A DNA stretch of 64,000 nt, taken from contig DATHEL010000002.1 in NCBI GenBank assembly GCA_035318625.1, forward strand, positions 186,001 to 250,000, given 5' to 3'. Under the pieces are notes generated by a model, which saw nothing but the letters and a program-made list of their open reading frames with translations, ran no database searches and was not told the DNA's origin. Below, piece after piece: positions 45,801 to 53,079 of this stretch (position 1 is its first letter; each line of letters starts with the position of its first letter). The translations under genes were made by a program, and so were the position numbers. Source of the DNA: ELB16-189 sp035318625 (GTDB lineage: Bacteria; Bacteroidota; Bacteroidia; Cytophagales; Cyclobacteriaceae).

Positions 45801-46432
45801 TAGGGCGCTTTGCCGCCGGTGACGGACGTTGTTATTCCACCGTTGTTCGACGTTCCTCCCTTGCCTGTCACGGTTGGCGCGATCAGTATTTTTGCATCGA
45901 ACGACGCGGTCAGCGCGGGCGATGTCTGGCCTGTGTAATGGATATTCGTCCTCACCCACAGAGGCAAAGCTGCGTTGACCGACACGGTCCTGATCACCGC
46001 CCCGTTCTTATAATACTTCACTTGCGCGGCCTCGCGCGACACACGGAATACATCACCGGAGACATAGTTGCCGAAAGTGCTCGTTGACACTGCTCCCTCC
46101 AGGGCGTAAATGAGCCCCGTAGTTCCTGTGGATATCCCGTTTACAAGAACGTCACTCGCAGGGTTGGAAAAGTTGTTGGTGATGAAACCGACCTGAACAT
46201 TAGTCTGCGTTGTGAGGGTCCATTCAACCCAGCCATTGGTGTTCGGAGCCAGGTAGTTCGAGCTGGTAGCGCTGCAATTGGTCCAGCTGTTTGTGGCGGC
46301 AGTCTTTGTAAGGATGCCGCTGTTATCGGAAACGCCGATCAGGTCGGTCCATCGCACCTGATACTGTGCACTTGCCGTGTGTGAGACCGAAAGAACTGCA
46401 ATGACAAATAGATATCTGTAAAGCTGTTTCAT
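36803..46432 (-). CDS. Giant exported RHS protein with lectin-like/SprB array and variable C-terminus
   Basis: A 3209-aa protein with its own signal peptide (MKQLYRYLFVIAVL...TASAQ). Residues ~23-1756 are eight ~150-aa lectin-like units (consensus NTDGWIEWV, then GDVLRIAREGSNINYYRNGVVLRT). Seven SprB-like repeats of ~70 aa alternate with them (GGTAPYTYSWSSGETTSGISGKARGAYTLTVTDA), giving a period near 224 aa. RHS/YD sequence begins at ~1758 (FQYKYDGRNRMIAKRVPGA). It is interrupted by a ninth lectin-like unit at ~1986-2139 and holds a CBM-like insert at ~2474-2610. The RHS core ends at ~2942 (GRFFSVDAMADLFPG ... NDPLGL). The last ~267 residues are a variable tip with one hydrophobic stretch (NIGVTGTLVVAVAAPMLVQM) and no recognised enzyme motif. 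The start is one nt after the DUF6443 gene stop. Confidence 0.93.
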   Translation of the reverse strand: MKQLYRYLFVIAVLSVSHTASAQYQVRWTDLIGVSDNSGILTKTAATNSWTNCSATSSNYLAPNTNGWVEWTLTTQTNVQVGFITNNFSNPASDVLVNGISTGTTGLIYALEGAVSTSTFGNYVSGDVFRVSREAAQVKYYKNGAVIRTVSVNAALPLWVRTNIHYTGQTSPALTASFDAKILIAPTVTGKGGTSNNGGITTSVTGGKAPYTYSWSSGENTSSISSKAPGAYTLTVTDADARQTVQTMNIGYKVTYGVLKDVTQSNGVLTKTTASGWNGAGSDPTNAFSNDGWMEFTVTDYSSGYVAGFELDQTLTLTSFRNAIYIAQDGTFYVYELAVGTSIAKYRAGDVFKIAHEGSNINYYRNGTVFRTVAASATYHPLKVVVAWGSVPKVNCSVDGSLRSNAVVAGTGVADGTGSISLSPYGGVGPYTYSWSSSATTSSIVNKNRGSYSVTVTDAENRTFSRTYAIAFKENYTQLVQATEEPDRRIQRTGAAGWVGGANTSHVLAAGVNGWAEWVIPPDNPSFAIGFQWGDSQWDYTNWKNGFVYLGSTGQVLTYEGGAPFGAGGGEPGDVMRIDRTGNTITYIVNGTAVRTTSMTPGLEVKIKVGVNSGSSPRFVSSFGQQLIVEGIVNGTAVANNTASISTTVSGGTAPYTYSWSSGETTSGISGKARNAYTVTATDAEGRTSARTYNLQYNHTWTNLVNVAPAGNALSKTSVPGWNSSAISSSIIPTNTDGYLEFVPDNTTSIYVVGFSLMDNSHDPTWAMKYGIQVHYNGTITAWESTVTIALGTWKPGDVLRLAREGGNINYYRNGVLLRSSAQTPVIELKGRVTIHTGSSPTVISSQASSLMPLAVVTGTERIDNTGAISLSTIGGSGSYTYSWSSGETTASLSGKARGSYTVTITDTQGRTAQRTYYIGFKQKYTFIFGVSETANNGLTRTAPGVGWNQGANSLNTLPANTNGFIEWVVSNDLSSIYAIGFGYSFTAYTFNDLRNGWYVHSANQQLATTETTTLTTMPSAQPGDVLRIARENSNIVYYRNGVAVRTFPTNPAIELAVKSAVYAISAPPVVSSFDSSPVIQPVITGTGVANNTGSITTTVEGGTAPYTYSWSSGETTSGISGKARGAYTLTITDAQARQTVKTFNIQYKNYITDPINIIPNGTYAGFYNGVASPAGANSSNVIPAGQDGWIEWVHQTNQYNYQVGFGLNDFNFGLLEFLYSFNLTSTAQANYTESTATAFLSSTQAGDIFRIARESSNIKYYRNGVLLRTIAMATDYELKPKFYIGNGVIPAVICSTDSRILPLTTVIGTGKTDGTGSITVAPVGGSTPYTYLWANGHGTAGTITSKARGNYTVTVTDSEGRTAQRTYSLGYRQIFSNTTNVTVGANSITKINSTNWDGGAVSSGYLPASTDGWMEMVAPNGTSAFIYRVGFSYADGSYALGSLRNGLALSGGSTATTIEGGTGGPFGNFLPGDVLRIERVGSSINYLRNGVVKRTIGTDPLLELRWKATISVGSVPMFNTSFDSRINITGTVNGLKTASTSGAISVVASGGTAPYTYSWSSGETTAGISGKAAGTYTLTVTDAQTRTASRTFTLDKHPTWDELAGVNVESDFSLTKITGVAAWNGGAITTPSLAANTNGWIQFVIPGNTQTFMTGFATLTGNYANTTFENAVIVDAATSTLSNIQGGSQLFLSSYQPGDVIRIERTGTNVSYSRNGVVLRSVTVSQALKLRSKTSIFSGNAPAAISSFEVGEITLALNNWSFQYKYDGRNRMIAKRVPGADWVYTVYDDRDRVVLTQDGNQRLNNQWTFTKYDLLNRPVLTGIKDTTEVLTQQQMQTVVNQYYTKPSARWGESRGTAVHGYTTRSFPVVTDANKYLTVNYYDDYAWQTGMYNIARLNFKSDELPGEQATTFFTGTKGLATGSKVKVLDGGYTWLVTASYYDNRFRVIQSVSDNYKGGTDRTTNVIEFISGLVTKTKTVHVDQDVTWKNRSNFILTGNRLTNSSPTPGWGYSGGSSSQVLPANTDGWVEATVVDPTGNAWFIGLSASDPNTLSSSINYAIGVGSANQVFTGENSIAGTVRGPVVAGDVLKVDRTAGTVRYYKNGALLATAPGTSTPALLVDAAIYSLTSTFANVRTSFDTRTQTTIRRFSYDHSGRSLKTWHKFNGETEVLLISNEYNELGQRVDKQLHSTDNGVTGKQSVDYRYNIRGWVTSVNGAELASSPTDKNDDGASQTGDLFGMDLLYQQVDSELGNAGLFNGNVTAMKWSYNQGLGTVKQNAYKYAYDAMNRLTSAQFAERTTAWQPNTSLAYNESGYSYDFNGNILSLTRRDKTGTAMDVLTYDYGAGIMKTNKLLKVGDTGNKAEGFVDGSNVANDYTYDANGNVLTDQNKGMTTASSYNHLNLPVAIYRGSNSGSLVYIYDAVGRKLSQVTSAWYTRKQTDYAGEYEYLEDDLQSVRHEEGRIVLKNREQMFYTDGVATTGLTCTSCTLTAVTQNSNQTYLRAVSNGTVTRTGLQNVTGVIPVSAGEKFLVRAKGYSVSYDVYILAQVNGVDVSWLTKFPQSTPESESWVETIFTVPSSGNLTAGLAWNTVANGSTFYLNDFEVVRISNLAAPEYQYNIKDHMGNVRVTFTSRDETDNSLATLETANAGAEQGKFLYYNEAVKVNSTLFDHTNAGTTYYATRLNGSANERTGLAKSLSVMAGDVVNVQVFAKYLDPNTSNWTTALNGLITSIANGSAPGGTFIDGGTPGSTGGITTPYMGLLDKSGDTGTAPKAYLNYLVFDRNYMVKDQGFVRMTTAGREYGQDATHEQLSKSLTIKEPGYVYLFLSNDNSALGGSQLEVYFDDFKVDHIKSIIVQSQDYYPFGLAFNSFSRESSLRNLYMFNSASEIEDDLGLDWYMTNARMYHQELGRFFSVDAMADLFPGNSPMLFAYNNPMLFNDPLGLAGEDDEISTTLLDEVVIRGDRIDQSVEFGYLLNSLNPIDRALGAKYRDEGYDAANRLWNNNRSIHWGQPPPETEWIKNFKRVTGTMLNIGVTGTLVVAVAAPMLVQMMGEGSISISAQGIRTALLGTGEGLMPTADVLSKTYWAKVGFNAAVETSNQMLTSGGDLQQLDVFDIGAQGFLGLNSMTSSATGAIFDYTPFANSGNQFSVNMNYNTLVEFGLGTMAGRISGNSNIAASGYQPFIQTMTDYGSKLMSGLIKNASKEENK

Positions 46433-46433
46433 G

Positions 46434-47261
46434 TCATTGCTGGTTTAAAAGGTCAGTAATGGACTTGACTCCCTCTGGCGGTATTACGACAACGAGGTTG
46501 CCCTGCGGGTCGTAGAGGTAATAGGTGGAGGCGTAAACATCGGTAGCGATCTTTACTTGTTTGCAGACTGTCCTTCCATCCTTGTCCATAAATTCCCGGA
46601 CATCGTTTTGAAGTGGATCTATGGTTTTATCGCAAAGCAGCTTGTTGGCGGGATAATAGCTGGCTGCCCCGGGAGCAACGGAAACCTCGCCGTTGGTTGT
46701 ATTGTAGTTGAACATTAATACTTCATCAGCCACGTTCATTATGTACTCCTTCTTTTGTGTGTTACTTGTACCGATCTGCCATGCGGCACCCTCTGAACCT
46801 TGTTCACGTAACCTTCCCAAAGTCGAATTTTCGAGCACCTGGTCAGAGTGTGCTGCTGCACCATCGATGGGACCAAATATGCTTTGATAAAAAGTTGATT
46901 GATCAGTTGCAGGGTTGTCTTTCAAATTGCCATTGGTTTCTGACGAAATGTAAGGCAGGTGCGACACCGTCTTCCGGCCATACCCGTCGTACGTAGAGAA
47001 GCTTACAACATCCTTCCCTGCCGGCGACTGCTGTTTTGCTACCGACTGTTGTTCACGCCCCAGACCATCGTAGTACACGACGGCCTCCGAAACCTGGCTC
47101 TTGTTGTCCACAGTGGAAAGGTCTGTGGTATTCGGTACCAGCGCCTTATACGATTTTGTGGAGTTGTTAGTGGTTTGAGCGACCGCTGAATAGGCCAGCG
47201 AACAACCAAACATCAAAATGACATACAATTTGATCGGCGTGTTTCCAGTTGATCGTTTCAT
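46434..47261 (-). CDS. DUF6443 protein: N-terminal cap of an RHS protein encoded separately
   Basis: A 275-aa exported protein (signal peptide to about residue 29, AYSAVAQ). The sequence is the DUF6443 module that normally opens Bacteroidota RHS proteins: EAVVYYDGLGREQQSVAKQQSP, DVVSFSTYDGYGRKTVSHLP, and ending DPQGNLVVVIPPEGVKSI followed by a stop. In the usual single-chain protein this end runs on into the YKYDGRNRM region, which here lies 1.7 kb-equivalent of protein further on in the next gene. The stop and the next ATG are separated by one base (TGACATG). The next protein has its own signal peptide, so this is not a simple frameshift. Confidence 0.9.
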   Translation of the reverse strand: MKRSTGNTPIKLYVILMFGCSLAYSAVAQTTNNSTKSYKALVPNTTDLSTVDNKSQVSEAVVYYDGLGREQQSVAKQQSPAGKDVVSFSTYDGYGRKTVSHLPYISSETNGNLKDNPATDQSTFYQSIFGPIDGAAAHSDQVLENSTLGRLREQGSEGAAWQIGTSNTQKKEYIMNVADEVLMFNYNTTNGEVSVAPGAASYYPANKLLCDKTIDPLQNDVREFMDKDGRTVCKQVKIATDVYASTYYLYDPQGNLVVVIPPEGVKSITDLLNQQ

Positions 47262-47307
47262 TGCTTAACGGATTGGGAGTTTACGAATGCCTTCATCGTG
47301 ATTCTTT

Positions 47308-50300
47308 CTAGAATGTAGCTCTTACAAGAGTTAGTGTAGGGTTGGTGCCCTGGCTCATGAATACGGTGGCCGTACCTGTCGCACCACTATAGTTGCCGTT
47401 CTGAGCCGTTCGGACCTCGATCTTTACCTGCTGACCGGGCGGGAACGTGTAAGATCCTGAGAGCTGCACCCAGGCGGAACTCTGATACTTGTAATAGGTG
47501 ACGGCAAAATTCGTCGTGTTGCCGTTTACTACCGAATTCACAGTGGCGTTAACATTTCCCGTGTTCGTTATGTAACTCGATCCAACCTGCATACTCGGTT
47601 TTATTGTCACCGAGGTTGGCGACATACTTACCTGGTAGGTTTGGGTTCGCTGTGCAGTCACGTTCAGAGTATTCGAGCCGCTGGTAAACACTCCATTAAA
47701 TGTGATTGCCGATGATTGTGAGGTGAAATCGGCAGGATTGTACGTGACAGTCACAAGTTGTTGTCCGCCAGGTGCCACGCTGAAAACAGTGGGTGAAACC
47801 GTGAACAGACTATTAGGGCTTGTTACGCTGGTTATGTTCATGGTCACGTTACCACTGTTGCCAACAACGAAATCATTCTTGCTGGTGGAAGTGCCTGTAA
47901 ATCCTGGGAACGTATAACTGGATGGGTTTACATAAATGACCTTCTTATTCGCCGCTACAGCAACAGCTCCACTGCCCCCATTTGCGTTCGACTGGACAGT
48001 GATCGTCGTATTCGTAGGATTGGTCGTCTTTTGCAATATCTGCAGGGTAGCAGTTTGATTAATTGACAGGGTTACAGGACTCATCGTGGCGGTCCAATCA
48101 AGTGTATTAGGGTTGCTTACACCGGTTATATTCAAATAGTCATTACCCACATTAGTTACCGTGACGTTTTGGTATGTGAACAAAGGCGGATCGAAAACCA
48201 GGGAAGCCGGCGACACCTGTATGGTTCTCAGTGGTGTACGCTGGGCCGACACAGAAATATTGCTGTTTCCGCTCGTTGGATTTCCATTGAATGTAAGGGT
48301 GCCGGTCTGAAGGCTGAAATTATATGCCGTTGGGGTAAATGTTATCGCTACAGTCTGTGCTCCGCCTGGCGCAACCGTGAAGGAAGAAGGGGATGCAGAA
48401 AACATTCCGTTCGTGCAGCTTGCACTGGTTATAATCAGCGGTGTATTACCAGAATTGGTCACCGACGTGTTCACACTGACCGATGTGGCGGTGAACGACG
48501 GGAATGTTACCGGTGTGACATTTATTACTCTTGTATTGATCGACAACTGAACCACGTCATTTCCATTGTCCTTGTTTGAAACAACGGTGATGTTTGTTGT
48601 TACTGCATTGGTTGTTTTCTGCAGGACAGACAGGGTTGTACTGGAGCCAGGCGCCACGGTCACCGGCAGGTTACTGATGGTCGCGCCCCAATCTTGTGTG
48701 TTGGGATTAGTTACGCTACTTATAGTCAGGTTATTATTACCCGTATTGGTGACCGTCACATCCTTCGCTGTGAACAAAGGCGGATCGAACACAAGTTGAC
48801 TCGCCGACAGTTGTATCGTTCTCACTGAGGTACGTTGGGCCGAAGCAGTCGTAGCTACGGTCTCCGGAGCGTATTGTCCCTGGAAGACAAGGCTCGTCGT
48901 CTGGGGGTTGAAATTCATCCCCGCTGTATATGTCAGGGTGAATGTTTTCTGTTCGAATCCCGATAGGGTAAAACCCGCATTCGGTAAAATAGAAAACATG
49001 GCGTTGTTGAGATTCACTCCGGTGAATGTCGCAGGATACATCGAACGGTTGGTGAGGGTAACTGTCGTGCTCGTACTGGAAGGATTGACATACGGGGCCA
49101 TTGTTACGGGCGCTGGGGTGATAGTCGAAGTTGAACCATTTGATGGTATCTTTTCCCCAAGCATCATAACTACATCTTGCATTGCCGGGCAATAATCTGA
49201 GAGTATCGATAGTGGAGCGCTGACCGTGCCGTTACCGGTGGGTATAAAGTTGGCGTACAATGTTACCGACTGGCCTGGTGCCATGCACGTATTATCGAGG
49301 AGCACGGTAAAGTCAGGATCGGTAAAACTGCCGTAACCGTTGCTGGGATGCGTGCCGTTCCAATTCAACGGAACCGCTATTATTCTGTGTGTAGCATTAC
49401 CGTTGTTGGTCACAACAATAGGTTGATTCACGATATTGCCCATCGTGGCTCCAAAGTTCTTTGTCGGTGATGGCGAGACGGTAAGACTACAGATCCGGGC
49501 GACATAGTTTGCGGAGGCTGCAACAGGCGAAACGGTGTTCGTTGCGTTTGAGGTAACTGTGAACGTACTGGTGTAAGGACCGAAAGGTATCGTCTGATTG
49601 GCGTCATCGAACGTAACAATGACGTCGACGCTGGTACCAGGTGCGATCGTACCGGAGGTCCCGCCGCTTAATAGGAATCTAGCAGCCTGTGGTAAGACGG
49701 ACATCGAGTAGATCTCGATAGGCGACTCCCCGATGTTCTTCACCTTGATGACCCTGGCTTTAAGTAAGGGATCATCGCTACATTTTATGTAAGGCAGAGC
49801 TGGGACTGTAAAGAAGTCGGGTACGAGGGTGCCGAAGTCCAGGCTGCCTTCTATTGCTAATAGCCTTGCAGGATCAGGCTGCTTGAACTTGTATTCGTAT
49901 TGCTCAAGTATGTTGTTGTCGGTGTCCCTTACTTTGACAAGCCGGTCATATTGATCATACTCAAAAGTCTTTTTGAGACCGTTTGGATCAACCACCTTTG
50001 ATACACCGACGAATGGTTTGTGTTTGAATGTTGTGACAAAGCCTCCGGCGACGGAAGGATGGTTTCTCAAATTCACATCAGGATTTCCACTTCCCACAGT
50101 CGCGACATATGCGGTATAAAGATCGCTATAGGTTATACCCGCACCCTGGACGATCGGAAGGGTACCATTGTAGTCCCATATAAAAGAGTTCACCACGCCA
50201 TCCGATCCAACAAATTCGCGTGGCTTCATCGTAATGGGCTCAAAAGAATTAATCGTCATTCTCCTTTCATAAGGCGACGGGAAGTTGATTCCATCGGCAG

Positions 50301-52896
50301 ACCCCACAAATGACCCAAGGGCTCGATTGAAAGAGTACGTGCTGGTTACTTCCGGACTGGCCAGGATGGAATATTGGTTTGCCGTTGAAGAAACCACCGT
50401 GCCATTCTTTGTGGTTATTTGCTCGATCACCGGCGCTACCATGTTCACGGAATTTAGCCGCATGTACCATAATGGTCCGTTTACCGCAGGGTAATCAAGT
50501 GGTCGCTTATACTCCACCTTTACGATCTCTCCGGTACTGCTCGTTTTCTGCTCCGAGCTTAATTGAAAATTCGTGTATACTGAAGTCTTTTGGTTTTCCA
50601 GGATCTGTCCCCAGCTAGTGATTACACTGCCAGATGTAATGATCTGGCTCGGCGTGGCCGCTACCTTCGTTACAGTCGTGAAGGGCCGGGTAAATGTTCG
50701 CCGGATGTCGTAATACTGATAACTATAAAGGTGATCCGCTCCAGGGATGTTTATCCGGTATGCAAGACCGTGTAATGTTTCGATATTATGATCGTAATCT
50801 GAATTCGTTGTGACCTGTGTTATCTTGTTATCGTCCCCAAAGTTGCGGGTCTCTTTTAATTGTCCATTGAGGTTCGGGAATCCCTCCGACGCGATGGGCA
50901 CTTCCATTGGCATGTTTTCCCTGTTTTCGAAATAATAGATGTTCTTATAGGTGCTATTATCCCCTTCAACAAACTCATGCACTTCGGAGTACCCAATTAT
51001 TTTTCCTTCCGCTGCGTTGTTTCCAGGTATACTGGAGTTCGATTCGAGAATATAATCGCACATATTAATATCTTCGGCATCTCCATATCCAGGATCGTCT
51101 TTAATGTATCGGGGGGTTTTACCCAAATTCATGAGTGGCGTCATCAGCTTTCCAGATGTGCCAGTCGGATCCATTTCCCATATGTATTTGTAGTACTTAT
51201 GCTTTTGTAAGGTCCCGTCATAGTCAAAATCCTTCACCGCCTTTACCCGGGCGCCACCGCCACGAGTCACACCGGCAGCTTCGTGTACAGGTGCCGCCTG
51301 ATCGGGGTTATAAGTATGCGACTCATACTCAAACTGAGAATATCCGCGTGTCGGATATCTCACCTGCTTTAAAAGACCCGCCTCTCCGTATTCAATATCC
51401 GGCGTCCTGTTGTATGTCTGCGTATAACTTAAAGAGACAGGAACAGTCATATCACAATCACCCAGGCTTCCGTAGCCCGGTATGTAAGGGCGAATGAGGT
51501 GTTCGATCTCGTCATGTCCATTGTAAAAACCAAAATAATCGACACCGTGAGTCATTTTGTTGGGCACACCCTTGTCACCCTCGTAATATTGAAAAGCGTA
51601 TTCCTGGTCGTCAATCTTCACTGCATCCAAACGACTCCTCAACCAGCGCAACTCGTTCTCTTCCTCCATCTGGTTGTTCTTGTAATAGTGCTGGTTGAAA
51701 TAATTCTGTGTGAATGTGATGGATTTACTCAAACCAGACTCAGAATGCAGGCCCGTTACCGTTAGCCCCGTATATCGCTTGAGGGGCAGGCCATCCTGCC
51801 ACAACACTCCGCCGGGCCCTCCCGGGAGAAACATTTGATTCCTCCTCAGATCCGCTCTATCCTGCATAGTAAAATCCAGCCGGAGACCGATATCAGTGCT
51901 GACGATCTCTTTCAGATAAATGTGTTCGTGGATAGTTTGTAAGCACTGTAAGGGCTGAGCGATGGTTTCGTCTTCAGCGAAAGTCCTCTGATTGGATATA
52001 TAAGGGCTGTTGCCGTTGATATCGATGTCGAAATAGTTAAAGTTTATTTGCCGTCCTCTCGGGCTTGTTATTTTCGAAAGATGCCAGCTGGTGACAGAGC
52101 GATAGCGTCCGCTTAGGTTCACAAGGCTGAGGTGATCGAAATAATCTTCACCACAAGCAAGACTTTCGAAGGACGTCGTCCGAAGTCCCGCCATTGTCGT
52201 GGATCTTTCTTTGACGGTAAACTCGCCCTTATATCCTGTGGGGGTAATAACCGTAAATGTCTCGCCAGTCTCGGAAAATGTAATAAGGCAAGCATCCTCG
52301 GTGAGTTTCTTCACCGCAATCGTTCCGTTTACAACCTTCTGCGAAAGAACAAATGAACCCGAAAAGCCAAAAAAGTTATAATTAAAAATATCAGGCTCTA
52401 TGTCCGGCACCGCCATTTTTACATAATAATAGTAGGACTGTGGATCAGCAAATCGCTGCGAGAATTGACTGTATCCCATCTGGAGCGAAAACTCCTCGTC
52501 ATTATGCACCCACCCAATACCTTGTCCGGCCGCCGTTCCTCTCCACAGGTCGTCGCCCCCCCTTACAATACGCGAAATGACCCCGTTTGCATTCAGTGAC
52601 CAGCCCAACCCGACTTCGCTCGCTTCTTCTGTCGTCCTTATACCGGTGGCGTTATACGATAACGAAACCGGAAGCTGCCATCCATCAAACTCGATAGAGT
52701 ATAAAGGAACCGATACACTCGCCGTACCCGTATACATATTCGGTTGCGTAGCGTAGTACGCCGTCATCTTCGCCGCGTTGGGAGCCGGCGGAACTACTTT
52801 AAGCGTCTGTCCGGAGCTCTGGACAAAAGTTGCAATAGCTATAATAAACGGAAGGCTAAGTGGAAGCCACTTCCTGTGAGGAACTGAGGGTTGCAT
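47308..52896 (-). CDS. Large exported RHS-partner protein with C-terminal Hydin-like Ig array
   Basis: A 1862-aa protein. The N-terminal export signal is less hydrophobic than usual (LPLSLPFIIAIATFVQSSGQ). Residues ~30-1010 match the first-half RHS partner of Bacteroidota (GTASVSVPLYSIEFDGWQLPVSLSYNATGI, EVGLGWSLNANGVISRIVRG). They end in one YD unit (KKTFEYDQYDRLVKVRDTDNN). Residues ~1012-1862 are a run of about seven or eight ~110-aa Ig-like domains of the choice-of-anchor-D/Hydin kind (VTVTNTGNNNLTISSV, VFDPPLFT recurring, FTVAPGGAQTVAITFTP). It is 46 nt upstream of the DUF6443 gene. By analogy to TcB/TcC pairs, it may form one half of a closed RHS shell; that is inference. Confidence 0.9.
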   Translation of the reverse strand: MQPSVPHRKWLPLSLPFIIAIATFVQSSGQTLKVVPPAPNAAKMTAYYATQPNMYTGTASVSVPLYSIEFDGWQLPVSLSYNATGIRTTEEASEVGLGWSLNANGVISRIVRGGDDLWRGTAAGQGIGWVHNDEEFSLQMGYSQFSQRFADPQSYYYYVKMAVPDIEPDIFNYNFFGFSGSFVLSQKVVNGTIAVKKLTEDACLITFSETGETFTVITPTGYKGEFTVKERSTTMAGLRTTSFESLACGEDYFDHLSLVNLSGRYRSVTSWHLSKITSPRGRQINFNYFDIDINGNSPYISNQRTFAEDETIAQPLQCLQTIHEHIYLKEIVSTDIGLRLDFTMQDRADLRRNQMFLPGGPGGVLWQDGLPLKRYTGLTVTGLHSESGLSKSITFTQNYFNQHYYKNNQMEEENELRWLRSRLDAVKIDDQEYAFQYYEGDKGVPNKMTHGVDYFGFYNGHDEIEHLIRPYIPGYGSLGDCDMTVPVSLSYTQTYNRTPDIEYGEAGLLKQVRYPTRGYSQFEYESHTYNPDQAAPVHEAAGVTRGGGARVKAVKDFDYDGTLQKHKYYKYIWEMDPTGTSGKLMTPLMNLGKTPRYIKDDPGYGDAEDINMCDYILESNSSIPGNNAAEGKIIGYSEVHEFVEGDNSTYKNIYYFENRENMPMEVPIASEGFPNLNGQLKETRNFGDDNKITQVTTNSDYDHNIETLHGLAYRINIPGADHLYSYQYYDIRRTFTRPFTTVTKVAATPSQIITSGSVITSWGQILENQKTSVYTNFQLSSEQKTSSTGEIVKVEYKRPLDYPAVNGPLWYMRLNSVNMVAPVIEQITTKNGTVVSSTANQYSILASPEVTSTYSFNRALGSFVGSADGINFPSPYERRMTINSFEPITMKPREFVGSDGVVNSFIWDYNGTLPIVQGAGITYSDLYTAYVATVGSGNPDVNLRNHPSVAGGFVTTFKHKPFVGVSKVVDPNGLKKTFEYDQYDRLVKVRDTDNNILEQYEYKFKQPDPARLLAIEGSLDFGTLVPDFFTVPALPYIKCSDDPLLKARVIKVKNIGESPIEIYSMSVLPQAARFLLSGGTSGTIAPGTSVDVIVTFDDANQTIPFGPYTSTFTVTSNATNTVSPVAASANYVARICSLTVSPSPTKNFGATMGNIVNQPIVVTNNGNATHRIIAVPLNWNGTHPSNGYGSFTDPDFTVLLDNTCMAPGQSVTLYANFIPTGNGTVSAPLSILSDYCPAMQDVVMMLGEKIPSNGSTSTITPAPVTMAPYVNPSSTSTTVTLTNRSMYPATFTGVNLNNAMFSILPNAGFTLSGFEQKTFTLTYTAGMNFNPQTTSLVFQGQYAPETVATTASAQRTSVRTIQLSASQLVFDPPLFTAKDVTVTNTGNNNLTISSVTNPNTQDWGATISNLPVTVAPGSSTTLSVLQKTTNAVTTNITVVSNKDNGNDVVQLSINTRVINVTPVTFPSFTATSVSVNTSVTNSGNTPLIITSASCTNGMFSASPSSFTVAPGGAQTVAITFTPTAYNFSLQTGTLTFNGNPTSGNSNISVSAQRTPLRTIQVSPASLVFDPPLFTYQNVTVTNVGNDYLNITGVSNPNTLDWTATMSPVTLSINQTATLQILQKTTNPTNTTITVQSNANGGSGAVAVAANKKVIYVNPSSYTFPGFTGTSTSKNDFVVGNSGNVTMNITSVTSPNSLFTVSPTVFSVAPGGQQLVTVTYNPADFTSQSSAITFNGVFTSGSNTLNVTAQRTQTYQVSMSPTSVTIKPSMQVGSSYITNTGNVNATVNSVVNGNTTNFAVTYYKYQSSAWVQLSGSYTFPPGQQVKIEVRTAQNGNYSGATGTATVFMSQGTNPTLTLVRATF

Positions 52897-52957
52897 GGGA
52901 GATTTGCTGTAGTTCGAAATAAAACTATTAGAAAATCCAAGGATTGCTCCTCGCTTC

Positions 52958-52994
52958 TACCCCTAAAATTTTTTGATGTACCCCTTAAGAGGTA
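52958..52994. promoter_or_regulatory. Two TACCCCT direct repeats upstream of the RHS operon
   Basis: TACCCCTAAAA (52958) and TACCCCTTAAG (52979) start exactly 21 nt apart, two helical turns. The second is also part of an imperfect palindrome TACCCCTTAAGAGGTA (52979-52994). They lie 62-98 nt before the start of the 1862-aa gene. The arrangement fits a transcription-factor site for the operon. No promoter boxes were identified with confidence. Confidence 0.45.
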
Positions 52995-53079
52995 TGCGTG
53001 AATACTTTAATAGTAGTAGGATGGAACGGGCATCGGGAGGGGCCGGGGCAGGGCAAGCCTATTTTCTCACAGCGATAAC

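Noticed and set aside
46433..46433. Frameshift or assembly error splitting one DUF6443-RHS protein into two
   Set aside because: The downstream protein starts with a complete signal peptide and a different domain array, and the stop/start spacing is a normal coupling arrangement.
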